DNA of 64,000 nucleotides from Ailurus styani (GCA_002007465.1 LNAC01000039.1:2864178-2928177), one strand, 5' to 3'; counted from the stretch's first letter, positions 59,101 to 64,000 are shown. Notes: generated by a model from the sequence alone, not told the origin. Made by a program: numbers and translations.

Positions 59101-62100
59101 ATTCTGAAGCTTGATCATATAATTGAGTTAAAACCAAAGGCCATATATTATTCTTCTGTACTTTTTAGAATAGAGACCATACAACATAAAGAGTCAGATT
59201 TCCAGTAACCTGAGAACAAAATCATGAACTTAAGAATGTTACAATACCTGAAAACCGAGAGAGGAAAAAAAAAAATCAAAGGCACTAAAATTAAAACTAC
59301 TAATTAAACAATCTTAGCTATCTTCAGTTCTCAAATTACCCGAGGACAGCAACTAAAGCACTGAAACACTTGTGCAATGAGAGTAAATGCTTGGAGGAGA
59401 CATAATGAGAAAAGGAGACACCAACTGAAAGACAGCAATCTGGAGGACATCTGCTATGCAGAAAACATAATGTAGTACACACTTCAGGAAGTTCCTGAAG
59501 ACACTGCTTTATCACAGAATCATATTCATATATATAACAAGCAACTCACAAGAGGGGAAAGAAGACACAGTCAGTACATTATTAAACACCAAAAATGAGT
59601 ATTTCCCAAACTTCTATAAGTCATATACCACTTGCACTTGCTATTACATCTGAGTATCCTATTTACTTATTTTTTTTCTTTTAAGATTTTATTTATTTGA
59701 CATAAAGACAGAAAGCATGCACAAGCAGGGGAAGTGGCAGGCAAAAGGAGAGGGAGAAGCAGGATCCCTGCTGAGCAGGGAGCCTGATGCAGGTCTTGAT
59801 CCCAGGACCATGCGACCATGATCCGAGCCAAAGGTAGATGCTTAACCAACTGAGCCACCCAGGCGCCCCTCCTATTATTTACTTGTATTTTTAAAATCAG
59901 CACAAAATTATACATCACTGAGTCCTCTAAAAATAGACATCTTGTCTGTATTTTACTCTTTAATTTAACATAAGAGCTGTATGGGGACAGGCCTATGAGT
60001 CTTGAAGAATCCAGCTAACTTTTATCTCTTGTATTATTAACACTCAAGGAAAAACTACCTCTAATTTTATATACTCTACCTTGTTTCCCAAAAATTGAAC
60101 TAGTCTTTAGATAACTTAATAAGACAAGCTACATTTCCAAAATAAGAGAAATAGAGCTATTCTAAAAAAAAGCATAGAGGATGCCTGGGTGGCTCAGTGG
60201 GTTAAAGCCGCTGCCTTCGGCTCAGGTCATGATCCCAGGGTCCTGGGATCCAGGCCCACATCGGGCTCTCTGCTCGGCAGGGAGCCTGCTTCCTCCTCTC
60301 TCTCTGCCTGCCTCTCTGCCTACTTGTGATCTGATCTCTCTCTCTCTCTGTGTCAAATAAATAAATAAAAATCTTAAAAAAAATAAGTAAAATAAAATCT
60401 TTAAAAAAAAAGCGTAGAAATGAAAACAAGGTATAAGTATATCCTTTTCTAATCAGAATGCTTAGAAAATTAATTAACATATTACCTACTACTTAATTTA
60501 ACTAACTTCACAGGGCAAAAGCACTACTCTAAGTTACTTAAAATTCGAGTTTAGTTAAATTAGCAGTTTAGGGTTGTCAGGCAGTTCCATAAATAATAGA
60601 CTCAACATATAAGGTCAGCATTTAAAAGCATATAACAACTATTTTATTCAAATAAAAATCTTTACCATTCCTAAAAATGTGTAATGGGTCCTATGATACT
60701 TACGCTGCATAAGCTTTTGCTATCCTCATGAACATAACTTCATCACCTCCTTTATCTGGATGATATTTAAGTGACAGCAAACGATACTGTTTCTTAATTT
60801 CTGCTACTGTTGCCCCCTAAAAAGAAAGCTTTGATTCAGTAAAAATAAGCACAATGCTGTAAAAACATAATTCATCCCATTTTGAACTTTAAATATAAAC
60901 TATTCAATATTTTCAGAAAGAGAAAATGTTTTCATCCTATATGTTGTCCCATAAGCTTCATCCCATGTATTTTAAAAAAAAAAACTTATTTTGTCCAATA
61001 TATTTATTTTATTGAGCACCTAGTAGATGCCGTGTGATACACTAGGCACCAATGATTTAAGAATGAAACCACACAATGCCATATTAAAGTAAAATAAAAA
61101 GATAGAAATATTTAAATGATCACAGTAAATTAAATCTGTCTGAAGAAACTCTCAAATCAAAGGTTAACTTCCTTTCTAAGAAATAATCAGAAGAATATCT
61201 GGTTTCATTTGTTTATCAATGTTTTAATATTAAACACTTAAGAAGTTGACCTTAGCTGTTTCCTAATTAGACTCAATTTCTATTAATAAATTTTTCGTAT
61301 TAATTTTTATGGCATTAAATTGCCCCCCAAATCTTTTAATCTTAAAAAAATCTCTCTTGATGACCATGATCATCACAAAAAGAAAAATCAGATGATATGA
61401 TGCAAATTCTGCTTCTACAAAACAGAAAACTAGAAGACGTGTTTTGTATTGGTATTACAAGAATACCTGGATAAAGCCATCTACTGAGCAAATACTAGAA
61501 GTAAAGAAAGTGGTTTGGGAAAAAAAATGAAAAGAGCACTAGATTCAGCTTGGCTATGAAGAAGTTATGGCACTCCAGACAAGACACAAATTTTCCAGGC
61601 CTCGTTTTTGCCACTGGAAAAAAAGGCTAGATGGTCTCCAACATTAATTTCAGTTCTAACTTTCCACTGACAAAAGACTAATTTTCTATTGGGACCCATC
61701 TAAATCAAGTTCAATCAAGAGATTATCTAAGGAGTATATCCGAAGTTAACCTGAGTTTCCATTAACACTGAAACTAGTTCTTTGTAAGACATAAAGACTT
61801 TAACATACTGCTTTAGTGTCAACTAACACAGGATCATGAAATTTTTACCATCCAACTAACATAAATGAACCTCCTGGTTTTAACTTTGCTTAAACCAATC
61901 TTATAAAAGTCTTAAGAATATACTAACTTCTCATCTCTTCTTCAAATAGTCTTATATTTAGCAATTTCAAATCAAACCTTACTAGGATAGAAATTAACAT
62001 CTGTAGCTTAACAAACATATATACATTAGAATAACAATGGATTACATATCCAAAGTCTGATTTCTTTAGGCACAACCCAATTCCTTTTAGGATATGGGCT

Positions 62101-62272
62101 TACAGTATTTTCATCAGGTCAATAAACTAATGTGCATTGTATAAAAATACTACTTACAGGATCCAAATTTAATACTTCATAAGGATTGTATTCTTGATAT
62201 TCTCGGTCTGTTTTGGAAACTTTGTATGCAAGGAATAAGAACAATGCCCATCCTGCAAGCAGAACTATTTTC
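19805..62272 (-). CDS. SEC63: SEC63, ER translocon J-domain protein (exons 3-21, 5' end outside window)
   Basis: SEC63 is an ER membrane protein that binds the Sec61 channel. It recruits the lumenal Hsp70 BiP through its J domain and supports post-translational protein import. Minus-strand coding segments, in order: 62272-62158, 60816-60704, 55099-55038, 54461-54403, 52931-52881, 51681-51573, 49494-49400, 49299-49167, 47612-47520, 46087-45933, 44110-43963, 41445-41363, 38633-38574, 38372-38199, 34782-34624, 31326-31225, 27044-26946, 21072-20968, 19948-19805. They total 2059 bases including the stop. All junctions are GT-AG and stay in frame. With the 75 N-terminal residues expected upstream, the protein would be 760 aa, equal to human. 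Domains: membrane segment about 77-93, J domain about 104-165, membrane segment about 189-209, Sec63/Brl regions about 215-480 and 637-713, acidic linker about 559-611, acidic tail about 734-760. Nothing suggests a pseudogene. Human heterozygous loss causes polycystic liver disease. Confidence 0.97.
19949..20967 (-). other. SEC63: SEC63 intron 20
   Basis: About 1 kb of unique AT-rich sequence between GTAAGAA (donor, ending at 20967) and the exon 21 acceptor. I recognise no repeat or RNA gene in it. Confidence 0.8.
20968..21072 (-). CDS. SEC63: SEC63 exon 20 (residues 679-713)
   Basis: 35 codons beginning [16 protein letters not shown] and ending GLDQIKPLK. This is the end of the second Sec63 (Brl) region, an Ig-like fold at the cytosolic end of the protein. 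It is flanked by CTTCTAG acceptor and GTAAGAA donor on the minus strand, phase 0 at both ends. Confidence 0.97.
21540..21960 (+). repeat. L1 3'-end fragment
   Basis: 'ggaaataaccacatgatttc', 'actcttatgtggaatctaaa', then a 3' UTR-like stretch with 'tcatgtaaccaaaagataca' and 'agtcaataatattataatag', ending 'ttaatgtaacatgtatgtca' and an A-rich end. It is antisense to SEC63. Confidence 0.7.
22446..22627 (-). repeat. Can-SINE in L1 5' region
   Basis: Reverse-orientation SINE, 'aaagattatttattcatttg' to 'gccacccaggggcccc', with 'aagcctggag' repeated on both sides as target duplication. Confidence 0.88.
24431..24530 (+). repeat. Short Can-SINE (tRNA-related part only)
   Basis: A 100-bp SINE with head 'ggggcacctgaatagctcac' and a body ending 'gagcctacttaaaaa', without the long CT-rich part. 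'aaccctcaa' occurs on both sides. It is an older subtype and is inserted in L1 ORF2. Confidence 0.8.
25587..25959. other. 186-bp exact duplication around a single N (assembly artefact)
   Basis: 25587-25772 and 25774-25959 are identical, separated only by N at 25773. The sequence is L1 ORF2. This is the pattern left when two contigs with overlapping ends are joined without merging. Confidence 0.9.
25993..26102 (+). repeat. Truncated Can-SINE
   Basis: 'ggggcacctgggaggttcaa', then 'gactcttaattttggctcag' and 'tctcagggtcatgggactga'. It ends abruptly near 'cattcagccaggag', with no CT-rich part and no poly(A) tail. Confidence 0.75.
26946..27044 (-). CDS. SEC63: SEC63 exon 19 (residues 646-678)
   Basis: 33 codons, [16 protein letters not shown] to CTLKDTEE, with the conserved Trp triplet and 'MPYHV' of the second Brl region. 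The acceptor is CTTTGCAG. The donor is GAG followed by GTAATT. Confidence 0.97.
27629..27836 (+). repeat. Young Can-SINE with perfect 17-bp target duplication
   Basis: Complete plus-orientation SINE of the young mustelid-type subfamily (head 'gacacctgggtggctcag', 'gagttaaagcctctgcc', tail 'caaataaataaatagaatct'). The target duplication aaagaaactgccaccag precedes and follows it. Confidence 0.93.
27907..28116 (+). repeat. Purine microsatellites (GAAGAG)n, (GGA)n and (AAG)n
   Basis: 27907-28013 is a purine-only tract with GAGGAA, GGA and AAG units; 28072-28116 is (AAG)n. They are separated by N28014 and a copy of the upstream unique flank. The purine tract caused the assembly break, so the repeat length here is unreliable. 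Confidence 0.9.
28324..28504 (-). repeat. Can-SINE, its 3' end doubled at an N-join
   Basis: Reverse-orientation SINE starting with T-rich and 'aatttatttgacagagagag', ending 'gagccacccaggtgcccc'. 'agaaagataccttt' flanks it. The first ~20 bases of the SINE also appear at 28260-28280, before N28281, as part of a repeated contig end. Confidence 0.88.
28980..29115 (+). repeat. hAT-Charlie-type fragment
   Basis: 'gagtcacaactactaaaatc', 'ctgtaacgtgaacagaatga', 'ccaataaaacttcattcata' and 'ggctgtagttta' follow a common mammalian hAT-derived non-autonomous repeat. The exact family name is uncertain. Confidence 0.55.
29150..29280 (+). repeat. MIR fragment
   Basis: 'ctcacttttcttctctgtta' followed by 'tgttgtgaagatgaactgag' and 'ataatacaagcaatgtta' match the 3' half of MIR. 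Confidence 0.6.
29286..29463 (+). repeat. Can-SINE (SINEC)
   Basis: Plus-orientation SINE with the head 'gggtgcctgagtggctcag' and the tail 'aattaaataaaaaatc'. The target duplication 'atgataatcatg' lies on both sides. Confidence 0.92.
30180..31080. other. Unassigned intronic block
   Basis: This 0.9 kb is richer in GC and in coding-like codon runs than the surrounding intron. It has open frames at 30208-30402, 30694-30927 and 30869-31078 on the plus strand, but I recognise no protein, splice structure or repeat family. It could be an old processed pseudogene or an LTR or DNA-repeat fragment. Confidence 0.3.
31225..31326 (-). CDS. SEC63: SEC63 exon 18 (residues 612-645)
   Basis: 34 codons, [17 protein letters not shown] to [11 protein letters not shown]. 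It links the acidic linker to the second Brl region (starting near residue 637). Acceptor CTTTACTAG, donor GTGAG, phase 0 at both ends. Confidence 0.97.
31450..31975 (+). repeat. L2 3' fragment
   Basis: 'tttccctgctcaaaactatt', 'tctgacctgggccaatctct', 'acctggcaaattcctactat' and a final 'gggcagaaactgttttacat' then 'gaatgaatg' match the order of an L2 3' end, well diverged. Confidence 0.6.
32245..34255 (+). mobile_element. Tigger1-type (pogo) DNA transposon with decayed transposase
   Basis: It begins with the Tigger terminal sequence 'caggcatacctcacttaatt', preceded by TA, and includes the 5' block 'ggtttgtggcaaccctgtgt'. From about 32720 it holds a pogo/Tigger transposase region with many stops and frameshifts; pieces such as 'AWFTEYFKP', '[11 protein letters not shown]' and '[10 protein letters not shown]' type segments are visible in broken frames. 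The 3' terminal repeat was not found, so the copy is truncated near 34255. It is antisense to SEC63, non-functional, and interrupted by a SINE. Confidence 0.8.
32887..33092 (+). repeat. Young Can-SINE inside Tigger1
   Basis: Plus-orientation young SINE ('gggcgcctgggtggctcag', 'gggttaaagccactgcc', tail 'caaataaataaataaaatct' plus poly(A)). The 16-bp target duplication aaagcgaaacaccctt lies at 32871-32886 and 33093-33108. Confidence 0.95.
34624..34782 (-). CDS. SEC63: SEC63 exon 17, acidic linker (residues 559-611)
   Basis: 53 codons, almost all charged: [16 protein letters not shown], four Glu, then Ser/Asp/Arg-rich repeats and 'KQNKDDEA'. It is a predicted disordered cytosolic segment inside the Brl region. 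Ser574 and Ser576 in 'KGSDSEEEE' match CK2 sites described for human SEC63. The acceptor is CTTTTAG and the donor GTAAGACT. Confidence 0.97.
35083..35288 (-). repeat. Can-SINE (SINEC)
   Basis: Reverse-orientation SINE: 'taaagatttttttattcatt' at the start and 'tgggccaaccaggcacccc' at the end. The body is diverged ('gagtgagcacacacacgtgg'). Confidence 0.82.
36362..36803 (+). mobile_element. Non-autonomous Tigger-related DNA element
   Basis: It starts 'caggcataccttggagatat' and ends with the inverse 'caataaaacaaggtatacc', giving terminal inverted repeats. TA dinucleotides flank both ends (36360-36361 and 36804-36805), as expected for Tc/mariner-type target duplication. It is about 440 bp, without coding capacity, and is inserted in L1M. 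Confidence 0.8.
37074..37254 (+). repeat. Can-SINE inside L1M
   Basis: Plus-orientation SINE with head 'ggggcatctgggtggctcag' and tail 'caaataaataaataaaatct'. Confidence 0.9.
38199..38372 (-). CDS. SEC63: SEC63 exon 16, Lys-rich linker with A9 and A10 runs (residues 501-558)
   Basis: 58 codons from [16 protein letters not shown] to [10 protein letters not shown]. Residues about 525-536 read [12 protein letters not shown] and are coded by an A9 run and an A10 run in the sense strand (plus-strand T runs at 38288-38296 and 38268-38277). The frame stays open through both. It is a basic, disordered cytosolic segment before the acidic linker. Acceptor GATTTATAG, donor AGT then GTAAGTTT. Confidence 0.97.
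38373..38573 (-). other. SEC63: SEC63 intron 15 (201 bases)
   Basis: A short intron between the donor GTAAAACTT and the acceptor GATTTATAG. No repeat is seen. Confidence 0.9.
38574..38633 (-). CDS. SEC63: SEC63 exon 15 (residues 481-500)
   Basis: Exactly 20 codons, [20 protein letters not shown], phase 0 at both ends. Skipping it would keep the frame. The donor is GGG followed by GTAAAA, weaker than the other SEC63 donors. Confidence 0.96.
38963..39056 (+). repeat. Short old Can-SINE
   Basis: 'tggctggatcagctggtaca', 'gactcttgatctcagggttt', 'gagttcaagccccatatatg' and 'ggtagagtttacttaag' match the short tRNA-related carnivore SINE that ends right after 'acttaa'. It lacks the CT-rich extension. 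Confidence 0.75.
39345..39506. repeat. hAT-Charlie-type non-autonomous element
   Basis: 'caggggtccacaaactatgg' at one end and 'agaaaaagtttgccaatctc' at the other form imperfect terminal inverted repeats. Between them lie 'ataaagttttactggaac' and 'ttgctacagaaaccatgtgg', typical of this abundant ancient repeat. It belongs to the same family as the fragment at 28980. Confidence 0.65.
40276..40475 (+). repeat. Young Can-SINE
   Basis: Plus-orientation SINE ('gggtgcctgggtggctcagt', 'gggttaaagcctctgcc'), tail 'gtaaataaatgaaatc' plus poly(A). The target duplication aagactaaattctgg is on both sides. Confidence 0.94.
41095..41300 (-). repeat. L1 3'-end fragment
   Basis: 'ctcattgaagtatagttgac', 'acattagtttcaggagtaca', 'acatagtgattcaacaactc' are the reverse complement of an L1 3' end. 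It is in the SEC63 sense orientation, just upstream (plus-coordinate) of exon 14. Confidence 0.7.
41363..41445 (-). CDS. SEC63: SEC63 exon 14 (residues 454-480)
   Basis: It completes Val453 and encodes [18 protein letters not shown] to RQTMA, part of the first Brl region. Acceptor CTTGTAG, donor GTAAGTAA. Confidence 0.97.
42338..42535 (+). repeat. Can-SINE, older subtype
   Basis: Head 'ggggcacctgggtggctcag', 'catccgactcttgatctcgg', body 'cctgcttaagattctctctc', irregular A-rich tail with 'aataataattattatt'. Confidence 0.88.
43060..43195 (+). repeat. L2 3' end
   Basis: 'agaatgccaactcaataagg', 'cagaagctttgtcttac', 'gctcaatagttgttgaatga' plus 'atgaatgg' is the characteristic L2 3' terminus. Confidence 0.65.
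43963..44110 (-). CDS. SEC63: SEC63 exon 13 (residues 404-452)
   Basis: 49 codons, [16 protein letters not shown] to VTMDIKSQ, plus the first base of Val453. This is the helical part of the first Brl region. The acceptor AAAATTCAG is preceded by a (CT)n microsatellite on the sense strand. The donor is CAGG then GTAAGT. Confidence 0.97.
44121..44147 (+). repeat. (AG)n microsatellite forming the exon 13 polypyrimidine tract
   Basis: About 13 AG units on the plus strand, ending only 10 bases from the exon 13 boundary. On the SEC63 sense strand they read (CT)n, then TTAAAATTCAG and the exon. The splicing polypyrimidine tract is thus largely a length-variable repeat. Confidence 0.92.
44270..44750 (+). 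repeat. Ancient DNA-transposon-like MER element
   Basis: 'acttacaatttttcaacttt', 'gcattcagtagaaaccatac', 'cagctcccagtcagccacac', 'ttttgcccaactgtaggtta' and 'gaggatgtaaccccactgta' follow a known mammalian non-autonomous DNA repeat with inverted-repeat-like ends. I am not certain of the family name. Confidence 0.55.
45933..46087 (-). CDS. SEC63: SEC63 exon 12 (residues 353-403)
   Basis: It completes Glu352 and encodes [18 protein letters not shown] to RRVSNHKK in the first Brl region. Acceptor TTTCTAAG, donor GTAATTC. Confidence 0.97.
46088..47519 (-). other. SEC63: SEC63 intron 11
   Basis: A 1.4 kb intron containing one 5'-truncated L1 with target duplication (46239-46875). The rest is AT-rich with nothing recognised. 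Confidence 0.85.
46239..46875 (+). repeat. 5'-truncated carnivore L1 with target duplication
   Basis: ORF2 end and 3' UTR of a carnivore L1 ('gacccagcaattgcactact', 'ccacatgatctcattcatat', 'gcactggatgttgtatataa', 'atgaatcactgaattctact'), ending in poly(A). A perfect 12-bp duplication aagttgtaagat is at 46227-46238 and 46876-46887. About 20 bases of non-L1 filler lie between the left duplication and the L1 start. Confidence 0.88.
47520..47612 (-). CDS. SEC63: SEC63 exon 11 (residues 322-351)
   Basis: It completes Asp321 and encodes [16 protein letters not shown] to ARSRE, part of the first Brl region. Acceptor TTTTGCAG, donor GTGAGG, phases 1 and 1. Confidence 0.97.
47613..49166 (-). other. 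SEC63: SEC63 intron 10
   Basis: A 1.55 kb intron with one SINE at 48922-49132. 47620-48915 is AT-rich and carries no recognised repeat. Confidence 0.85.
48922..49132 (+). repeat. Diverged Can-SINE
   Basis: 'gaggggaacctgggtggctc', 'gcatccaaatcttggtttcg', tail 'aaataaataaataaaatctt'. The flanks 'aaaccctgcagag' and 'aaactctgcaga' form the target duplication. The body has an internal rearrangement around 49000-49030. Confidence 0.85.
49167..49299 (-). CDS. SEC63: SEC63 exon 10 (residues 277-320)
   Basis: 44 codons, [16 protein letters not shown] to KIPETLEE, plus the first base of Asp321; first Brl region. Acceptor TACTCTAG, donor GTATGATT. Confidence 0.97.
49300..49399 (-). other. SEC63: SEC63 intron 9 (100 bases)
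   Basis: The smallest intron seen: donor GTTAGGCC (weak, +3 T), acceptor ATTTACTCTAG. Both flanking exons are clearly SEC63, so the intron call is firm. Confidence 0.95.
49400..49494 (-). CDS. SEC63: SEC63 exon 9 (residues 246-276)
   Basis: It completes Arg245 and encodes [16 protein letters not shown] to NILIPQ, the start of the first Brl region on the cytosolic side. Acceptor TTTTCTTAG, donor GTTAGG. Confidence 0.97.
50436..50485 (+). repeat. 14-bp tandem minisatellite
   Basis: Units of 'ataactgtgtaagg' are repeated about three times, with one shortened unit ('ataagg') at the start. Confidence 0.9.
51125..51340 (+). repeat. MIR element
   Basis: 'gagttcaatcctaactctac', 'cacttactgtacatatcctt', 'agattaaatgagttaacaca', 'agcaatgcctggtatacaag' follow the MIR consensus from head to tail. 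Confidence 0.7.
51573..51681 (-). CDS. SEC63: SEC63 exon 8 (residues 209-244)
   Basis: 36 codons, [16 protein letters not shown] to KTRNMDMK, plus the first base of Arg245. It covers the cytosolic exit of the third membrane segment and the start of the Brl region. Acceptor GCATTTTAG, donor GTAAGTAA. Confidence 0.97.
51682..52880 (-). other. SEC63: SEC63 intron 7
   Basis: A 1.2 kb intron with one SINE (52369-52548); otherwise unique AT-rich sequence. The open frame reading through 52527-52758 is not supported as a gene. Confidence 0.85.
52369..52548 (+). repeat. Can-SINE, older subtype
   Basis: Head 'ggggcgcctggatgcctcag', 'catccaactcttgatttcag', body 'gcttgagattctttctttcc'. It is flanked by 'atctgaaagg' on both sides. 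Confidence 0.88.
52881..52931 (-). CDS. SEC63: SEC63 exon 7 (residues 192-208), third membrane segment
   Basis: 17 codons, [17 protein letters not shown], entirely hydrophobic: this is nearly the whole third transmembrane helix on one 51-base exon. Phase 0 at both ends. Acceptor CAATTCTAG, donor GTAAGTTC. Confidence 0.97.
52995..53235 (-). repeat. MIR element
   Basis: 'aaaggtaccattattatttt', 'gagaacctgaggcacacaca', 'agccagtaagtgatggagcc' and 'ttatccactataataa' match the reverse complement of MIR. Confidence 0.75.
53612..53764. repeat. Tandem duplication of about 77 bp
   Basis: 53612-53688 and 53689-53764 are head-to-tail copies starting 'attacagactatatgaattt' and ending 'tgtgaaataggg'. They differ at a few sites (t-run length, 'gaattgtg' against 'gaaatgtg'), so this is a real, somewhat aged duplication and not an assembly join. 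Confidence 0.93.
53851..53972 (+). repeat. Internally deleted Can-SINE
   Basis: Head 'gggtgcctgggtggctcagt' is joined to 'gcttcagattctttctccc', a CT-rich part and 'ggtaaataaaatctt' plus poly(A), with most of the middle missing. The flanks 'aagtctgatat' on both sides show that it inserted as a unit. Confidence 0.85.
54403..54461 (-). CDS. SEC63: SEC63 exon 6 (residues 173-191)
   Basis: It completes Ala172 and encodes [19 protein letters not shown]. It ends at the start of the third membrane segment. Acceptor CTGTTTTAG, donor GTAAGTGC. Confidence 0.97.
54462..55037 (-). other. SEC63: SEC63 intron 5
   Basis: A 576-base intron with an 11-base G run at 54621-54631 and a short (AC)n stretch near 54979. 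No interspersed repeat is seen. Confidence 0.85.
55038..55099 (-). CDS. SEC63: SEC63 exon 5 (residues 152-171), end of J domain
   Basis: It completes Ala151 and encodes [20 protein letters not shown], the last helix of the J domain and the conserved 'FGNPDG'-type segment. Acceptor AATGATAG, donor GTGTGG. Confidence 0.97.
55365..57410 (-). repeat. L1 fragment in SEC63 sense orientation
   Basis: On the plus strand: 'ctgtcttccacagtggctat', 'accaatttacattcccacca', 'tcactgtggttttgatttgc', 'ttctgttccactgatctgtg', 'gtcttagctcagtttttcac' and 'gcatccccagaataaatcc' are consecutive antisense ORF2 phrases. About 2 kb, lacking both ends, frames broken. One SINE is nested at 55938-56046. Confidence 0.85.
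55938..56046 (-). repeat. Short Can-SINE nested in L1
   Basis: 'ttttaagtaggctccacgcc', 'aatgcagggcttcaactcac' and 'gcatgctctactgattgagc' are the reverse complement of the short tRNA-related SINE. 'tgcctta' on both sides is the target duplication. Confidence 0.82.
58041..58232 (+). repeat. Can-SINE
   Basis: Head 'gggcacctgggccgctcaga', 'aagcgtctgccttcagttca', tail 'caaatgaaataaaaaactt' plus poly(A). The flanks 'aaagttatgtaatt' and 'aaagttatgtcatt' are the target duplication. Confidence 0.9.
59670..59868 (-). repeat. Can-SINE
   Basis: Reverse-orientation SINE: 'ttaagattttatttatttga' to 'gagccacccaggcgcccc', with 'cctattatttactt'-like flanks. Confidence 0.9.
60178..60412 (+). repeat. Young Can-SINE with extended tail
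   Basis: 'gatgcctgggtggctcagtg', 'ggttaaagccgctgcc', tail with two copies of the AAATAAA...AATCTT motif. 'aaaagcatagagga' and 'aaaagcgtagaaat' flank it. It sits 290 bases from exon 4. Confidence 0.92.
60704..60816 (-). CDS. SEC63: SEC63 exon 4, J domain core with HPD (residues 114-150)
   Basis: 37 codons, [18 protein letters not shown] then [19 protein letters not shown], plus two bases of Ala151. The catalytic HPD triad, which stimulates BiP ATPase, is intact at residues 132-134. Acceptor CTTTTTAG, donor GTAAGTAT. Confidence 0.98.
60817..62157 (-). other. SEC63: SEC63 intron 3
   Basis: A 1.3 kb AT-rich intron. Apart from an L2-like 'attgagcacctagtagatgc' phrase near 61010, no repeat or gene is recognised. 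Confidence 0.8.
62158..62272 (-). CDS. SEC63: SEC63 exon 3, second membrane segment and J domain start (residues 76-113)
   Basis: It completes Lys75 and encodes [18 protein letters not shown] (membrane segment), then [20 protein letters not shown], the first helix of the lumenal J domain. Acceptor CCTGAACAG, donor GTAAGTAG-type. Exons 1 and 2, carrying the start codon and first membrane segment, lie beyond the window. Confidence 0.97.
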
Positions 62273-64000
62273 CTGTTCAGGAAAAAGATAGGTAAAGAAT
62301 AAATAAATATACCTATATGGTTTTCCTTTAAGAGTCTATAAAGACATTATGACAGAACAAGGCAAAAAAAACAATGTAAAGTGTCCTACATTGCTATGAT
62401 ATTGATTCAATTCTATAATCCCTGGGTTGTAAGCTCCTGTTGCAACCAGAACAGTGTCTTTTTTACCTCTGAATTCTCTAGAACCTAGTAGTCTGCATCA
62501 AAATCTTGCATGTAATAGTCCCTCAATTACTATTTGCAGAATTTTATGTATAGAATTTAATTCAACTTATTAACTTATTGGTCTCATTATATTAGATCAA
62601 AATAATTAAGTATTCAGTAAACATTTATGTAAAAAAAGGAAGAGCTGCTCTTAACTTAATAATTAGACTTTAAGTAAGATAAACTGCAAAAAATAATAGG
62701 TCAATTGTGCAATGAAGAATGAATAGCCTTGTTTATAACAGTAAAACTTTAGAAACAAATTAAATATCCATTTATATGGAACTAATTAAATAAACCATTT
62801 ATAGGAGATTAATAAACCAAGACACAGCCAAATAATTAGCCAATACAGACATAAAAAGATATAAATAATAGGATAAAAAGGGATATAAAGGAATACAGAA
62901 GTTGAGAAAAAAACCTAACTTCTCTCCAAAATGTTCTGCTTAGTAAAAATACTTAAAAGACATATTACTCGTGTTGGAGAGGCTAAAGAAAAAAGGAACA
63001 CTCATACCCTTTACACTCTGAAGGACTATCTGGCAACAAGGTATCAAAACCCTAAAGAAGTACAAACCCTTTTAACTATTTCAAGAAATTTAGAAGGAAA
63101 CTAGAATTAAGCATATAAAGTAAAAAAAGCTGGTTACAGATATGTAACAGAAGTAATACACAGAACACACAGAAATAATAACAGAAAACACACACAGAGA
63201 TGTCCATCAATAGAATAGTAAACAAAAAAATTAACGGTATATTAATAAAATAAAAACAATTTAAAAATTTTATCTAGCCAATTTTATCTAGCCAATAAAA
63301 ACAATATTTGTTTTATCTAGCCAATAAAAACAATATATGCTGTGGAAGATTATCTACATTGTTATATTAAAACAAGAAAAATAGCTTTCAAAGATATATG
63401 TATACTATACTATTTTTAATAAATAGAAGTTTATTAAAATATAGAAGGAAAATCATCTCAATAGTGGCTATTTTTAAGTGATGAAATTGAGTAACTTTTA
63501 TTTTTTCATACTCTTTATATCACAATTTGTTATGCTAAGTAGGAATTGTTAAACAAACACATAAAATGAATCGTACAAGGCCTAATCAAAATTGGAGTGA
63601 CCCTTTTTTCAAAGACAGAAAATGTTCCATGTGTTTAAGCTCATTTGGTAGAAACCTAGCTTAAATATGTTTATTTGGAATGAGCCTCTAGGATCAAGTT
63701 CCAATCTACCTACTGACCTTTATCACCCAAATTAAAAAAAGAAAAAAAATCCTCACTCCAAAAGTTCCCTAAGCTTTTCCTACCAACATGCTTTTGCTCT
63801 TGAATCTTTCCACCTAGAATTCCCACTCCCCATTTTTGCTTATCCAAACTCTATTCATCCTTCAAGACTCACCTCAAAGCAATCCTTACCCTTGTCAAAT
63901 TGATCAATGGGGAAACCAGGGTTAGTCACAAAGAAACAAAAACCATAAGTTTTCTCCTCTAACTCACTGCAAGCTCCTTGAGCACGTGGACAGGATCTTA
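62273..64000 (-). other. SEC63: Start of SEC63 intron 2 (continues past window)
   Basis: AT-rich intronic DNA. An L2-like 3' end is suggested at 62430-62540, and a second L2 fragment at about 63700-64000 ('ctcattcatcct'-type text, 'aagctccttgagcacgtgga'). A small direct repeat 'ttttatctagccaat' occurs at 63269, 63284 and 63312. No exon of SEC63 was found here. Confidence 0.7.

Larger units (their letters stand above)
55100..60703 (-). other. SEC63: SEC63 intron 4
   Basis: A 5.6 kb intron dominated by an L1 (55365-57410) with a nested SINE, followed by three more SINEs. 57415-58035, 58235-59665 and 59870-60175 hold nothing I recognise. Confidence 0.85.

Noticed and set aside
1718..60412. tRNA-like heads of the many SINEs as tRNA genes
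   Set aside because: They are tRNA-Lys-derived SINE heads with diverged boxes, CT-rich bodies, poly(A) tails and target duplications, not functional tRNA genes.
1..64000. CRISPR array, operon or prokaryotic mobile island
   Set aside because: Spliced exons, SINE and LINE content and base composition are those of mammalian nuclear DNA; the regular repeats are microsatellites.

Overview
This window is vertebrate nuclear DNA from a carnivoran mammal, most likely a mustelid (ferret, mink or otter type). The main clue is about 28 copies of a tRNA-Lys-derived Can-SINE. The youngest copies carry a 'gggttaaagcc(t/g)ctgcc' head, a CT-rich middle and an (AAATAA)n-AAAATCTT-poly(A) tail. Most have clear target-site duplications. 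Carnivore-type L1 ends are also present, together with older mammalian repeats (L2, MIR, Tigger, hAT elements and MaLR-type LTRs).

The only protein-coding gene I can support is SEC63, on the minus strand. Its 5' end lies beyond position 64000. Nineteen consecutive coding exons (exons 3 to 21 if the gene has the 21-exon human layout) run from 62272 down to the stop codon at 19805-19807. Every exon has GT-AG splice sites and the exons join without a frame break. They encode 685 complete codons plus one base. Adding the 75 N-terminal residues expected upstream gives 760 residues, the human length. The product is the ER-membrane J-domain co-chaperone of the Sec61 translocon. Visible parts are the second and third membrane segments, the lumenal J domain with HPD, the cytosolic Brl (Sec63) regions, a Lys-rich and then acidic low-complexity linker, and the very acidic C-terminal tail. 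A roughly 3.6 kb stretch free of SINEs follows the stop (about 16215-19804) and is read as the 3' UTR.

Layout: 1-16200 is intergenic DNA downstream of SEC63. It holds stacked L1, L2, LTR and SINE insertions, an AT-rich palindromic block at 7300-7505 next to an orphan CpG island (about 7508-8060), a weaker GC-rich block (about 12840-13290) and two strong CTCF-like motifs on the minus strand. 16215-62272 is SEC63 with its repeat-filled introns. 62273-64000 is the start of intron 2. I saw no functional RNA gene, CRISPR array or operon-type feature, none of which would be expected here beyond an RNA gene.

Three single-N positions (25773, 28014, 28281) each sit between two copies of the same flanking sequence. 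They look like unmerged contig overlaps rather than real duplications. No novel multi-gene system is visible. The points most worth following up are the CpG island with CTCF motif and G-quadruplex, the microsatellite serving as the polypyrimidine tract of exon 13, the A9 and A10 runs in exon 16, and an antisense L1 ending next to the exon 16 donor.
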